Shown piece after piece: positions 8,647 to 16,080 of a DNA stretch of 64,000 bases. The first letter of the stretch is position 1, and every line of letters begins with the position of its first letter. This stretch comes from Opitutaceae bacterium (GTDB lineage Bacteria > Verrucomicrobiota > Verrucomicrobiia > Opitutales > Opitutaceae), in contig JAEUGY010000018.1 of assembly GCA_016794625.1 (NCBI GenBank), positions 62,001 through 126,000 on the forward strand, written 5' to 3'. The notes under the pieces are model-generated. The model ran no database searches, had not been told where the DNA came from, and was given only the letters and a program-made list of their open reading frames with translations. A program made the translations under genes and the position numbers.

Positions 8647-10194
8647 TCAGGAGGGCGGGGAAAGGGTCACGCCATGGCGGCTGGCGAGGATCTCACGGGC
8701 GCGGGCCGTCTCGGCAGCGCGATGGTCATCGCTCCATCCGAGTTCTTCGGCGGCGATCCGTGCAAGGGTGTCGAGTCGCCCCGCGTCCAGGCGTTCGTAC
8801 AGGGCGATGGGCGTGCGCCGGAGCAGCAGGTCGTCGAGGTGCACGACGGCCTCTTCGCGCAGGATCCTTCGCAGGTCGGGTTCATGGGCGGTTCCGGTCG
8901 CGGATTCGCCCGGGATCGGACGGTCGGCCGACGTGGCCCGGCGTGGCCGGCCGAGGTCCGCGAGGACGCGGTCCGCCACCTGTTCACCGAACGCACGGAA
9001 CGTCGTCCACTTTCCGCCGATCATGGCATGCACCGGCCAGGGCCGGTCCGCGCGGGGAGGCAGGGAACGGCAGGAATGGTCGCGGCTGATCCGGCCGGTG
9101 AAGCCGTCACCGCTCGCGGTCAGCGGGCGCACGCCGCAGAAGTGCGAGAGGATGTGCTCGCGTCCCAACCTCAGGTCGGGAAAGACCGTGCGCACGCTCT
9201 CGAGCATGTAGTCGATCTCGCGGTCGTCGCAGACCGCGGTGTCCGGCGAGTCCACGCGGATGTCCGTCGAACCGACGAGCACGCGGCCGTTCACGGGAAA
9301 GAAGATGCAGACCCGGCCGTCGGGATTTTCGTAGAAGAGCTGTTCGCCGCGACACGCCGCGAGGAGGGCCGGGTGGTCGATCACGAGGTGCGAGCCCTTG
9401 GTGCCGCCGATCCAACGCGTGGGCTCTCCGAGTGCGGTGTTGGCCAGATCGATCCAGCCGCCGGTGGCGTTGACGACCACCCGGGGGCGGACGTGGAATT
9501 CCCGTTCGCCGGGGGCGTCGCGCAGCACGACCGAGGCGCCATCCCGACCAATGAGTGAACAGTAGTTCAAGGCCCAGGCCGCCGGGTGGACGGCGCAGGC
9601 GTCGGCGATCAGGTCGAGGCAAAGCCGTTCGGGCAGGGCCACCTGCGCGTCCTGGTAGGTGGCGGTGCAGACAATGCCGGGATGCAGGTGCGGACGGAGC
9701 CGCAATGCTTCGGATCGTCCCGTGAAGTGATGGGTCGGCAGCACCCGCCGCCGGGCCGTGAAGAGGTCGTAGAGACTGAGTCCGACCTTGATCAGCAGGG
9801 CACCGCGGCTCGAGGGCGGCGTCGAGCGCCCGAGAAACCGCTTCACGGCGTTGCCGAAGCCCGACCAGCGTGAGAAAATGGGAATGGTGGTGGGGAGCGG
9901 ACCGACGGCGTGGGGGGCGAGCCGCAGCAGGCGGTCGCGTTCCCGGAGCGACTCCCGCACCAGACGGAACTCGCCATTCTCGAGGTAGCGCAGCCCGCCG
10001 TGGATCATGCGTGACGAGGCCGCAGTGGCGCCGGCGGCGAAGTCGGAGCGATCGACGAGCAGGGTGTCGACGCCGTTTAGCGCCAATTCGCGCAGCAGGC
10101 CCACGCCGTTGATGCCTCCGCCCACGATCAGCACGTCGACCTCCGGACGGAGATGGAGCGCGGCGAGGGTCGCTGTGCGGGGCGGCAGGCGCAT
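8647..10194 (-). CDS. glpD: FAD-dependent glycerol-3-phosphate dehydrogenase (GlpD-like)
   Basis: Respiratory glycerol-3-phosphate dehydrogenase family, 515 aa: FAD-linked oxidation of sn-glycerol 3-phosphate to DHAP at the inner membrane. The dinucleotide-binding motif is LIVGGGINGVGLLRE, followed by the family block SSRMIHGGLRYLE, then NATGGWIDLAN and VGSTDIRVDSPD. The C-terminal DAO_C-like domain is present (EEAVVHLDDLLLRRTPIAL). Start ATG 10194 lies 4 nt after the upstream SDR stop and its stop lies 5 nt before the aldolase. The placement inside a sugar cluster suggests DHAP/G3P balancing after aldolase cleavage, or a related hydroxy-phosphate substrate. Confidence 0.88.
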   Translation of the reverse strand: MRLPPRTATLAALHLRPEVDVLIVGGGINGVGLLRELALNGVDTLLVDRSDFAAGATAASSRMIHGGLRYLENGEFRLVRESLRERDRLLRLAPHAVGPLPTTIPIFSRWSGFGNAVKRFLGRSTPPSSRGALLIKVGLSLYDLFTARRRVLPTHHFTGRSEALRLRPHLHPGIVCTATYQDAQVALPERLCLDLIADACAVHPAAWALNYCSLIGRDGASVVLRDAPGEREFHVRPRVVVNATGGWIDLANTALGEPTRWIGGTKGSHLVIDHPALLAACRGEQLFYENPDGRVCIFFPVNGRVLVGSTDIRVDSPDTAVCDDREIDYMLESVRTVFPDLRLGREHILSHFCGVRPLTASGDGFTGRISRDHSCRSLPPRADRPWPVHAMIGGKWTTFRAFGEQVADRVLADLGRPRRATSADRPIPGESATGTAHEPDLRRILREEAVVHLDDLLLRRTPIALYERLDAGRLDTLARIAAEELGWSDDHRAAETARAREILASRHGVTLSPPS

Positions 10195-10198
10195 GGAC

Positions 10199-10945
10199 TC
10201 AAAACGTGTTTCCGCCGTTCACCGAGAGACACTGGCCGGTGATGAATCCCGCCTCTTCCGCCGCGAGGAAGGCCACCGCCCCGGCCACGTCGGCGGGCAC
10301 CCCCTGGCGCTGCAGCGGCACGGCCTGGGCGTAGTGATCGAGCGCCGCCTGTGGCGTGCCGGTGTGGCGGGCGACCGGAATCCAGCCGGGGGCGACGAGG
10401 TTGACGGTGATCTGCCAGGGTCCGAATTCCCTGGCCCAGGCGCGGGTGAGACCGACCATCGCGGCTTTGGCGGCGACGTAGGCGCTGAACTGGGCGTTGC
10501 CGAGGTCGGCGACCTCGCTCCCGATCAGGATGATCCGCCCCCAGCCGGCACGCTTCTGGGCGGCAAGGGCGGCCTGGGTGAGCAGCACGGGAGCCTTGAC
10601 GAAGAAGTCGAGCTGATCCTGGAAATCGGTCCAGGTGTAGTGCTCCAGTGGTTTCATCGGCTGCGGACCGGTGGCGTTGTGGACCAGGATATCCGGCGCG
10701 CCGAACACGCGCGTCGCTTCCGCGACGAGCGCGCCCACCTGCGCCGAATCGCGAACGTCGGCGCGGACCGCGAGGGCCGCGCCGCCCGCGGTCCGGATCT
10801 CGGAAACCGTGGCCTCGGCGGCCGTGGCCGACGCCAGGTAATTGACGACCACCCGGTGGCCGGCGCGGGCGAGGCGCAGGGCGATGGCCCGACCGAGGCC
10901 CTGGGAGGCGCCGGTGACGACGGCGGTGCGGAGGGGGGTGCTCAT
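10199..10945 (-). CDS. Short-chain dehydrogenase/reductase (SDR)
   Basis: NAD(P)-dependent classical SDR. The cofactor loop is VVTGASQGLGRA, catalytic Ser is in ILIGSEVADLG, and the Y-x3-K pair is AYVAAK. The usual NNAG motif is changed to HNATG, a modest oddity. I take ATG 10945 (MSTPLRTAVV) as start; a 5-codon upstream ATG is possible. It is followed after 4 nt by the GlpD-like gene and preceded by a 204-bp spacer without recognisable coding. Probable role: oxidation of a sugar or sugar-acid hydroxyl. Substrate unknown. Confidence 0.87.
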   Translation of the reverse strand: MSTPLRTAVVTGASQGLGRAIALRLARAGHRVVVNYLASATAAEATVSEIRTAGGAALAVRADVRDSAQVGALVAEATRVFGAPDILVHNATGPQPMKPLEHYTWTDFQDQLDFFVKAPVLLTQAALAAQKRAGWGRIILIGSEVADLGNAQFSAYVAAKAAMVGLTRAWAREFGPWQITVNLVAPGWIPVARHTGTPQAALDHYAQAVPLQRQGVPADVAGAVAFLAAEEAGFITGQCLSVNGGNTF

Positions 10946-11149
10946 GCGGCGAGGAGACAAGACGGGATGACGACCCCGGAGGGGTGGACGGGAGGGAGCA
11001 GCCGGTGTCTGGTCGGATCGAGGCGAGCGGCGGTACCTGCCTCGCTCCGGACCCGGCGGGCGGGTTGCACCCCCGGCTCGTCTGCAGATCGGGCCGGGGG
11101 GCGACCGTGGCGGACGGCAGGAGAGAAGATGCTGGGAGGAGTCGGAGAT

Positions 11150-12667
11150 TCAGGCATCTTCGTGGTGCAGATAAGCGACAAGTTCGGGTGGACGCGGCCA
11201 GGACAACTCGACGTGCTGAGCCTTGAGGCTGGCGCGGAGGTCGGCGCTGGGAAGGGCGTCGAAGCGGTCGAGTCCTTGTTGTGTCGCGAGCGCGGCGGCG
11301 GTGCCGGCGGCCTGGCCGAGCTGCATCATGGTGCGCGAGAGGCGGCAACTGGAGGCTGCGACCGAGGAAAAACTCGCGCCCCGGCAGGCCACGGCGAGGT
11401 TGTCGAACTCGCTCGGGAGCAGGCAACGAAAGGGCACTCCGTAGGGTTGCGTGAGTTCGCCGGTGCCAGCGCGGCCGGTGTCCGCACCGTGTGTGTCGCG
11501 GGCGTGATCGGCGATCGTGACCAGGTCGTCATGCGTCTGCCCCGAAAGCCCCGCGATCAGGTCGTGTTCGGTCAGGACGTAGCGGCCGATCAGACGCGGG
11601 CCTTCCCGCACGCCCAGGCCGGGCGCGACCCAGACGACGCGGTAGGCCTGGAACTCCGGGAACACGCTCTGGAGGTGGTGCCAGTGCGCGACGATGCGGC
11701 GCCGGCATTCGGCGTAGGCGGGGAGATAGCCGAGGCTGGCGGTTTCGCGGCCGGCCATGACCGGCAGGGCGTTGATGTTGTAGTCGCCGTTCGGGTACTG
11801 CGTGCAGGCGGCGTGCGGGAAGGAGTCGGCCCACCAGCAGCGCGAGGGAATGTCGGCCGGAAGAGGATCGATCGCGGGAGCGGCCTTGTCCCGGCGCGAA
11901 ATGCGGTAGATCAGCGTGGTCCCATTGAGCCGGTCGTTCGGCTCGCGCGGTGCGCTGGGTTCGCCGTACCGCGTGCGGGGTTCCTGACCGAGGGTGGTGC
12001 GGCAGCCCAGGTGGCGCGCCAGGTGGATGTCGGCGGTGGCGTCGACAAAGTATCGCGCCGTCACGGTGGAGCCGTCGTCGAGCGTGAGGGACTCCAGTCG
12101 CCTGCCGCGGGCCTGCGCACCGGTGAAGGCGCGTGGCGTGAGCACCGTGCAGCGGCCGGTCTCCGCGAGCATCCGTTCCATCTCCGCTGCGTAGGGCTCC
12201 GGCTCGTAGGGCACGCCGTGCCAGTGGGCGCGCCGGAAGGCCTCCGCCTGTGGCAGGGGTGGCGCGCCGAAGCGGCGCAGGGTGTCCAGGTAGCGGGCAT
12301 CGGGGTCGATGACCTGTTCGCCACCAGGGAATTTAGGGTTCACCTCGGGACCCTGCCAGGCGTAGTGCCGTCCGAACTTGTAGATGGCGATCGCCTGGGG
12401 GATTCGCTTCAGGCGTTTGTAGAGGTCGAACGGGATGCCCGTCCCGCCCACCCCCGGCTCCCAGTTGTTGACACCGCCGCGGGCGGCATTGCCTCCCAGG
12501 GAGTCGCTTTTCTCGATCAGGACAACGCGCGCACCGAGCCGGGCGGCGGCCAGGGCGGCGCCGAAACCACCCGAGCCGGCACCGACGACGGCGAGGTCGA
12601 AGTTGGTCGGGGCATCGGTTTGGAGCGGTGGGGTGGTTGCAATTTGCGTGGCGGTCCCTGGTTTCAC
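11150..12667 (-). CDS. FAD-dependent oxidoreductase (FAD_oxidored family), GTG start overlapping SDR stop
   Basis: Flavoprotein of about 505 aa. The N-terminal FAD-binding motif is LAVVGAGSGGFGAALAAARLG, typical of the FAD_oxidored (PF12831-type) proteins found in sugar and polysaccharide loci; a second block is RYFVDATADIHLARHLG. I chose GTG 12667 because it overlaps the preceding SDR stop as GTGA, with AGGAAG about 10 nt upstream as ribosome-binding site. The longer frame beginning at 12847 lies entirely inside the SDR gene and is implausible. Function: FAD-linked oxidation of an unknown, probably sugar-derived, substrate. Confidence 0.85.
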   Translation of the reverse strand: MKPGTATQIATTPPLQTDAPTNFDLAVVGAGSGGFGAALAAARLGARVVLIEKSDSLGGNAARGGVNNWEPGVGGTGIPFDLYKRLKRIPQAIAIYKFGRHYAWQGPEVNPKFPGGEQVIDPDARYLDTLRRFGAPPLPQAEAFRRAHWHGVPYEPEPYAAEMERMLAETGRCTVLTPRAFTGAQARGRRLESLTLDDGSTVTARYFVDATADIHLARHLGCRTTLGQEPRTRYGEPSAPREPNDRLNGTTLIYRISRRDKAAPAIDPLPADIPSRCWWADSFPHAACTQYPNGDYNINALPVMAGRETASLGYLPAYAECRRRIVAHWHHLQSVFPEFQAYRVVWVAPGLGVREGPRLIGRYVLTEHDLIAGLSGQTHDDLVTIADHARDTHGADTGRAGTGELTQPYGVPFRCLLPSEFDNLAVACRGASFSSVAASSCRLSRTMMQLGQAAGTAAALATQQGLDRFDALPSADLRASLKAQHVELSWPRPPELVAYLHHEDA

Positions 12668-13395
12668 AGCGGATTCACTTCCTGGACCATTGGCCAAATG
12701 ATAGTCTCCTGCACGCAGAGATGGGGGGGGAGGGCGCAGATGTCGGCGACGAGACGTCCGATCTCTGAGGGATGGATACACCGGGCGAGGGTTGCGGGAT
12801 CGCGTGAACCAAGTCCTGCGGCGTCGGTGAACTCCGTGACGCCCCATGAAGGACTGATCGTTGTGACGCGCACTCCATGCGGTCGGAGCTCAAGGAAGAG
12901 CGATTTGGAGAAATGGCTGAGTCCGGCCTTTGCCGCGCCGTAGACTCCCCACATCGGCCAGGCGTGGTGGCCGGCGACACTGCCGATATTTACGATGATC
13001 CCCGATCCTTGTTTTCTCATGATAGGAGCGACCCGACGGCAGCCGTAAATTGCTCCGCTGAGATTGAGTGCGACGGCGGCGGTAATCATGTCATCGGACT
13101 GATCCTCAGTGTTGGCGATCCTGAGTGCACCTCCCGCGTTGTTGACGAGAATGTCGATTTTGCCCGTCGTGCTCGTGATTTGCTCCAACAGTCGATCCCA
13201 ATCGTCCGGGGAGGTAACATCAGCTTGGAACGGGGTGATCCCATTGATTCGAGCGGCAGCGTTCAGAGCCAGCTTATCGCGGCCGGTGACGCACACCTGG
13301 GCCCCGGCCCGGACGAGTGCTTGTGCGATGCCGAGACCATAACCTTTGGCGCCGCCGGTTACGATCGCGGTTTGTCCTGAAAGAGAATCGAGCAT
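12664..13395 (-). CDS. Short-chain dehydrogenase/reductase (SDR), first gene of the run
   Basis: Classical NAD(P)-dependent SDR of 243 aa. Cofactor loop AIVTGGAKGYGLG, NNAGG motif, catalytic Ser in IVNIGSVAGHHAW and Y-x3-K as VYGAAK are all intact. It is the promoter-proximal gene of the minus-strand catabolic run and is divergent from the IclR regulator with 156 bp between the two starts, which makes IclR control likely. The TGA stop overlaps the GTG start of the flavoprotein gene. Gluconate or 2-keto-3-deoxy-sugar-acid dehydrogenases are among the close relatives; substrate is unproven. Confidence 0.9.
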   Translation of the reverse strand: MLDSLSGQTAIVTGGAKGYGLGIAQALVRAGAQVCVTGRDKLALNAAARINGITPFQADVTSPDDWDRLLEQITSTTGKIDILVNNAGGALRIANTEDQSDDMITAAVALNLSGAIYGCRRVAPIMRKQGSGIIVNIGSVAGHHAWPMWGVYGAAKAGLSHFSKSLFLELRPHGVRVTTISPSWGVTEFTDAAGLGSRDPATLARCIHPSEIGRLVADICALPPHLCVQETIIWPMVQEVNPL

Positions 13396-13551
13396 GTCTG
13401 AGGAGGGAAGAAGAGAGTGGAGGGGCGAGAAACGGTGGAAAATAGTCGATTAATAGAACGTAGGACTGTATGTAGAACAAGATAATTTCAAACTTATGAC
13501 CCACGTTGCCAGTGTTGCTTTGGTGAATTGCAGACTAAGGATGTAGCTTCT
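13396..13551. promoter_or_regulatory. Divergent control region between SDR operon and IclR regulator
   Basis: AT-rich stretch relative to the genome around it. It contains two direct copies of TAGAAC at 13454-13459 and 13473-13478, 19 bp apart, i.e. about two helical turns, and a GATAAT box near 13481. It must hold the promoters for both the SDR-led operon and iclR. The repeats are a candidate regulator site, seen directly; the binding is inference. Confidence 0.4.
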
Positions 13552-14379
13552 ATGGAATCGGAAAAAATCAGTTCTGACGTTGAGAACTACCAGGTTCCGG
13601 CGCTTGACAGGGCATTGACGATCCTTGAGTTGCTTGCACTCCATCCGAATGGGATGCGGATGCGTGAGTTAGCTGATAGACTCTCGTTTCCACCCAATAG
13701 TGTGTTTCGCATCACGGGAGTGTTGGAACAGCGGGGCTATCTCTTTCGTGAGGGAACCGACATGCGCTACAGATTGAGCCGCAAACTGCTGTCGCTGGGC
13801 TATGCGGCGATTGGCGAAGACAAGTTGATCCAACATTCGCTTGAAATCATGCAGCAGGTGCGGGATGGCACCCAGGAGACAGTGCTTGTTGGGGTTCGTG
13901 CGGATCTGCAAGGGGTGGTTTTGGAGCAGGTCGCATCGACACAGCCTGTAAAGTTTCTTGTAGATCCGGGTACCCATTTTCCACTGCACACATCGGCGCC
14001 CGGAAAGGTTCTGGTGGCATTTCTGCCGGAGGCGGAACGTGAATCGGTTCTCGCGAGGATTGAATATACGCGATATACGGACCAAACGTTGGATAGTAGG
14101 TCGAAATTCGAAGCCGAGCTGCGCACCGTGTGGGAGACGGGATACGCCTTGGATTGTGGCGAACAAATTGAGGGGCTTCGTTGTGTGGGAGCGCCGATTT
14201 TCAATCATCGCGGTTATCCGATCGCCGCAATCTGGGTGACCGGCCCCAGCTTTCGGCTCTCGGCTTCGGCATTGAAGCCGATCGGCCGGGAGTTGATGGA
14301 GGCTGCTGGCCGAATATCCCAGAAATTTGGCTACAAGTTGCTTCCAGCGTCGGCTGGGTCGAGCTCGCCGGCCGCCTAG
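13552..14379 (+). CDS. IclR-family transcriptional regulator
   Basis: DNA-binding regulator of about 275 aa from ATG 13552, which has AAGGA 10 nt upstream; a TTG 8 codons earlier is possible but less likely. The N-terminal winged helix-turn-helix spans roughly residues 15-75 (ALDRALTILELLA, then MRELADRLSFPPNSVF). The C-terminal effector domain carries the family block LHTSAPGKVLVAFL and later YALDCGEQIEGLRCVGAPI. It is divergent from the SDR operon and convergent with the SASA-type esterase. Expected role: control of the adjacent catabolic operon in response to a small-molecule intermediate. Confidence 0.93.
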   Translation: MESEKISSDVENYQVPALDRALTILELLALHPNGMRMRELADRLSFPPNSVFRITGVLEQRGYLFREGTDMRYRLSRKLLSLGYAAIGEDKLIQHSLEIMQQVRDGTQETVLVGVRADLQGVVLEQVASTQPVKFLVDPGTHFPLHTSAPGKVLVAFLPEAERESVLARIEYTRYTDQTLDSRSKFEAELRTVWETGYALDCGEQIEGLRCVGAPIFNHRGYPIAAIWVTGPSFRLSASALKPIGRELMEAAGRISQKFGYKLLPASAGSSSPAA

Positions 14380-14452
14380 ACGGCAGAGGTTCCTCCGACG
14401 GTGGTCGGTGCAACATGTCTTGCCCCCGACGTTTCTCTGATTCCGCATGGTG

Positions 14453-16033
14453 CTAGTGCGACAACGCGGTCGCACTCGGAACAGGGAGGAGAAAGGGACC
14501 GAGTGGCAGGCCTTCCTTGCTGAACAGTTGGGGAGCAGGTTCAGGAAAGCCTGACCACAGGTACCGGATCTGTGTGGATGACCCCGCCCCCTCGATCTCA
14601 ATGGTCGTGGGATTGATCAGAAGCGCTTTGGTCGGGCGAAAGGCACCGTTGGCATCCTGTACTTCGAATCCAGCCACGGAGCCGGTGGTGGCGAGCAGGC
14701 CGCCTGGGCAATCAGACACTTCGATTTGAAGCCGCTCACCTGCCACCCTGACTGCGCTGACGGTCGGGAACGCATTGACGTCTGACCGGCCGTAGGAGTC
14801 ACGCAGTGCGAGACGAGCCAGACGACTACCGATGGGCTCCTTGTTGGCGGGATGCACATCGTCCTTGGACCCGAGGTCAATCGTGACCGCGAGCGCGGCG
14901 TGGCCGATGGAGGAGGTGAACTGGCGCTGCACTTCGCGGAAAGCCGGCCAGTATGGCATGTTATGGGCTGGAAGTTGCACCATCAGCCAGGGGAGGTCGG
15001 GTGACCGGAAATTCGCCCGCCACGTGTTGACCAGCAGGGGGAGAAGTTCGGAGGCCAGGGCAACTTTGCGTTCGGATCCGGCCTCGGATTCCCCTTGATA
15101 CCAGATGACGCCTTTGACTTTCAAGGCTTGCAGCGGCTGAATTCCCGCTTCGAACAAGAACGCCGGCTCGCACATCCATCGGTAAGGCATGCGCCCGGCC
15201 AGATAGGGCTCTCCCGGTTTCAACAGGTGTTTGAAGGCGTCTCGGGCCCGGGCCTGGTGCTGCGGCTTGACATCGGGATGATGGAGCCAGTCGCTTGTGT
15301 AGAGAGTCGCGGATTCCGGGTGTTGGCGCAGTGCAGATTCGGGAATCCAGTTGTTGAGCGCAGAACCACCGACGGCAACTGTGACAAGGCCGACAGGAAT
15401 TCCAATCGCCGGCTGGAGCCTGTGTCCGAAATACCAGGCCACCGCTGAGGCGTCATCCGTTGCCTTGTCTGTATCGATAATCCAGTTACACGCAAAGAAG
15501 TCTCTCGTGTTGCTGCGTTCGAGTTCCGCCTGCGTATAGCCGTCGGGCGCCACCGAGCGCGGCGTGGAATGGTGGGCAATTCGCACCAGCGGGTTTGCCG
15601 CGCTCACGCGATCCTGTTTTCCGCGAGGCGTCAGTCGCAGGTTGTAGCCCATGTTCGACTGGCCTGAGCAGAGCCAGACATCTCCCACGAGCACGTCGTG
15701 AAAGGTCTCAGCATTGATCACCAGGTTCTCGGGTTTGTCGGAAGGACCGCGGGCCGCCAATCGCACCGACCAGCTTCCACTCGGAGCGACTCGGGTGGAG
15801 GCGGTTTCCAGGCCGAAGGTCACGGTCACGCTGTCACCCGGGGGGCCGACGCCCCAGACATCAATGGGTTGGCCGTGCTGCAGCACCATGTGCGAACCGA
15901 AGATTTTTGCGGCGCGCACTTTGCCTGAAGGGCCGGGAGGCATGGCCTGGGCGTGGCTGAGGAGCCGCCCAGCCGCGAGCAGCAGCGCGAAGACGGCCCA
16001 CACCGAGAGTCTCAATCTGAGGGAGTGTTTCAT
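14453..16033 (-). CDS. Sialate O-acetylesterase-like (SASA domain) carbohydrate esterase
   Basis: Secreted carbohydrate esterase. Start ATG 16033 (MKHSLRLRLS) opens a hydrophobic signal peptide ending near HAQA; the frame continues upstream but that part is not protein-like. SGNH-type residues: nucleophile Ser in CSGQSNM, the IWYQGESEAG block, and the Asp/His pair DDVHPAN. The N-terminal region (AKIFGSHMVLQHGQPIDVWG) is the usual beta-sandwich of SASA proteins. It is the last gene of the sulfatase-TonB operon, 47 bp after the receptor. Probable role: removing acetyl groups from a glycan so that sulfatases and glycosidases can act. Confidence 0.9.
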   Translation of the reverse strand: MKHSLRLRLSVWAVFALLLAAGRLLSHAQAMPPGPSGKVRAAKIFGSHMVLQHGQPIDVWGVGPPGDSVTVTFGLETASTRVAPSGSWSVRLAARGPSDKPENLVINAETFHDVLVGDVWLCSGQSNMGYNLRLTPRGKQDRVSAANPLVRIAHHSTPRSVAPDGYTQAELERSNTRDFFACNWIIDTDKATDDASAVAWYFGHRLQPAIGIPVGLVTVAVGGSALNNWIPESALRQHPESATLYTSDWLHHPDVKPQHQARARDAFKHLLKPGEPYLAGRMPYRWMCEPAFLFEAGIQPLQALKVKGVIWYQGESEAGSERKVALASELLPLLVNTWRANFRSPDLPWLMVQLPAHNMPYWPAFREVQRQFTSSIGHAALAVTIDLGSKDDVHPANKEPIGSRLARLALRDSYGRSDVNAFPTVSAVRVAGERLQIEVSDCPGGLLATTGSVAGFEVQDANGAFRPTKALLINPTTIEIEGAGSSTQIRYLWSGFPEPAPQLFSKEGLPLGPFLLPVPSATALSH

Positions 16034-16080
16034 TCCAGAAGGCGGACTGCGAACGGACGCATCATCCGGATGCTCAAGGA

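Noticed and set aside
6425..9211. 928-codon open frame on the plus strand
   Set aside because: It lies antisense to the symporter, aldolase and GlpD genes, is full of Arg, Gly, Asp, His and shows no fold-like hydrophobic pattern; a GC-rich shadow frame.
10007..12943. 978-codon open frame on the plus strand
   Set aside because: Antisense to GlpD, SDR and the flavoprotein, all of which have clear motifs; composition is Gly/Arg/Ala-rich without domains.
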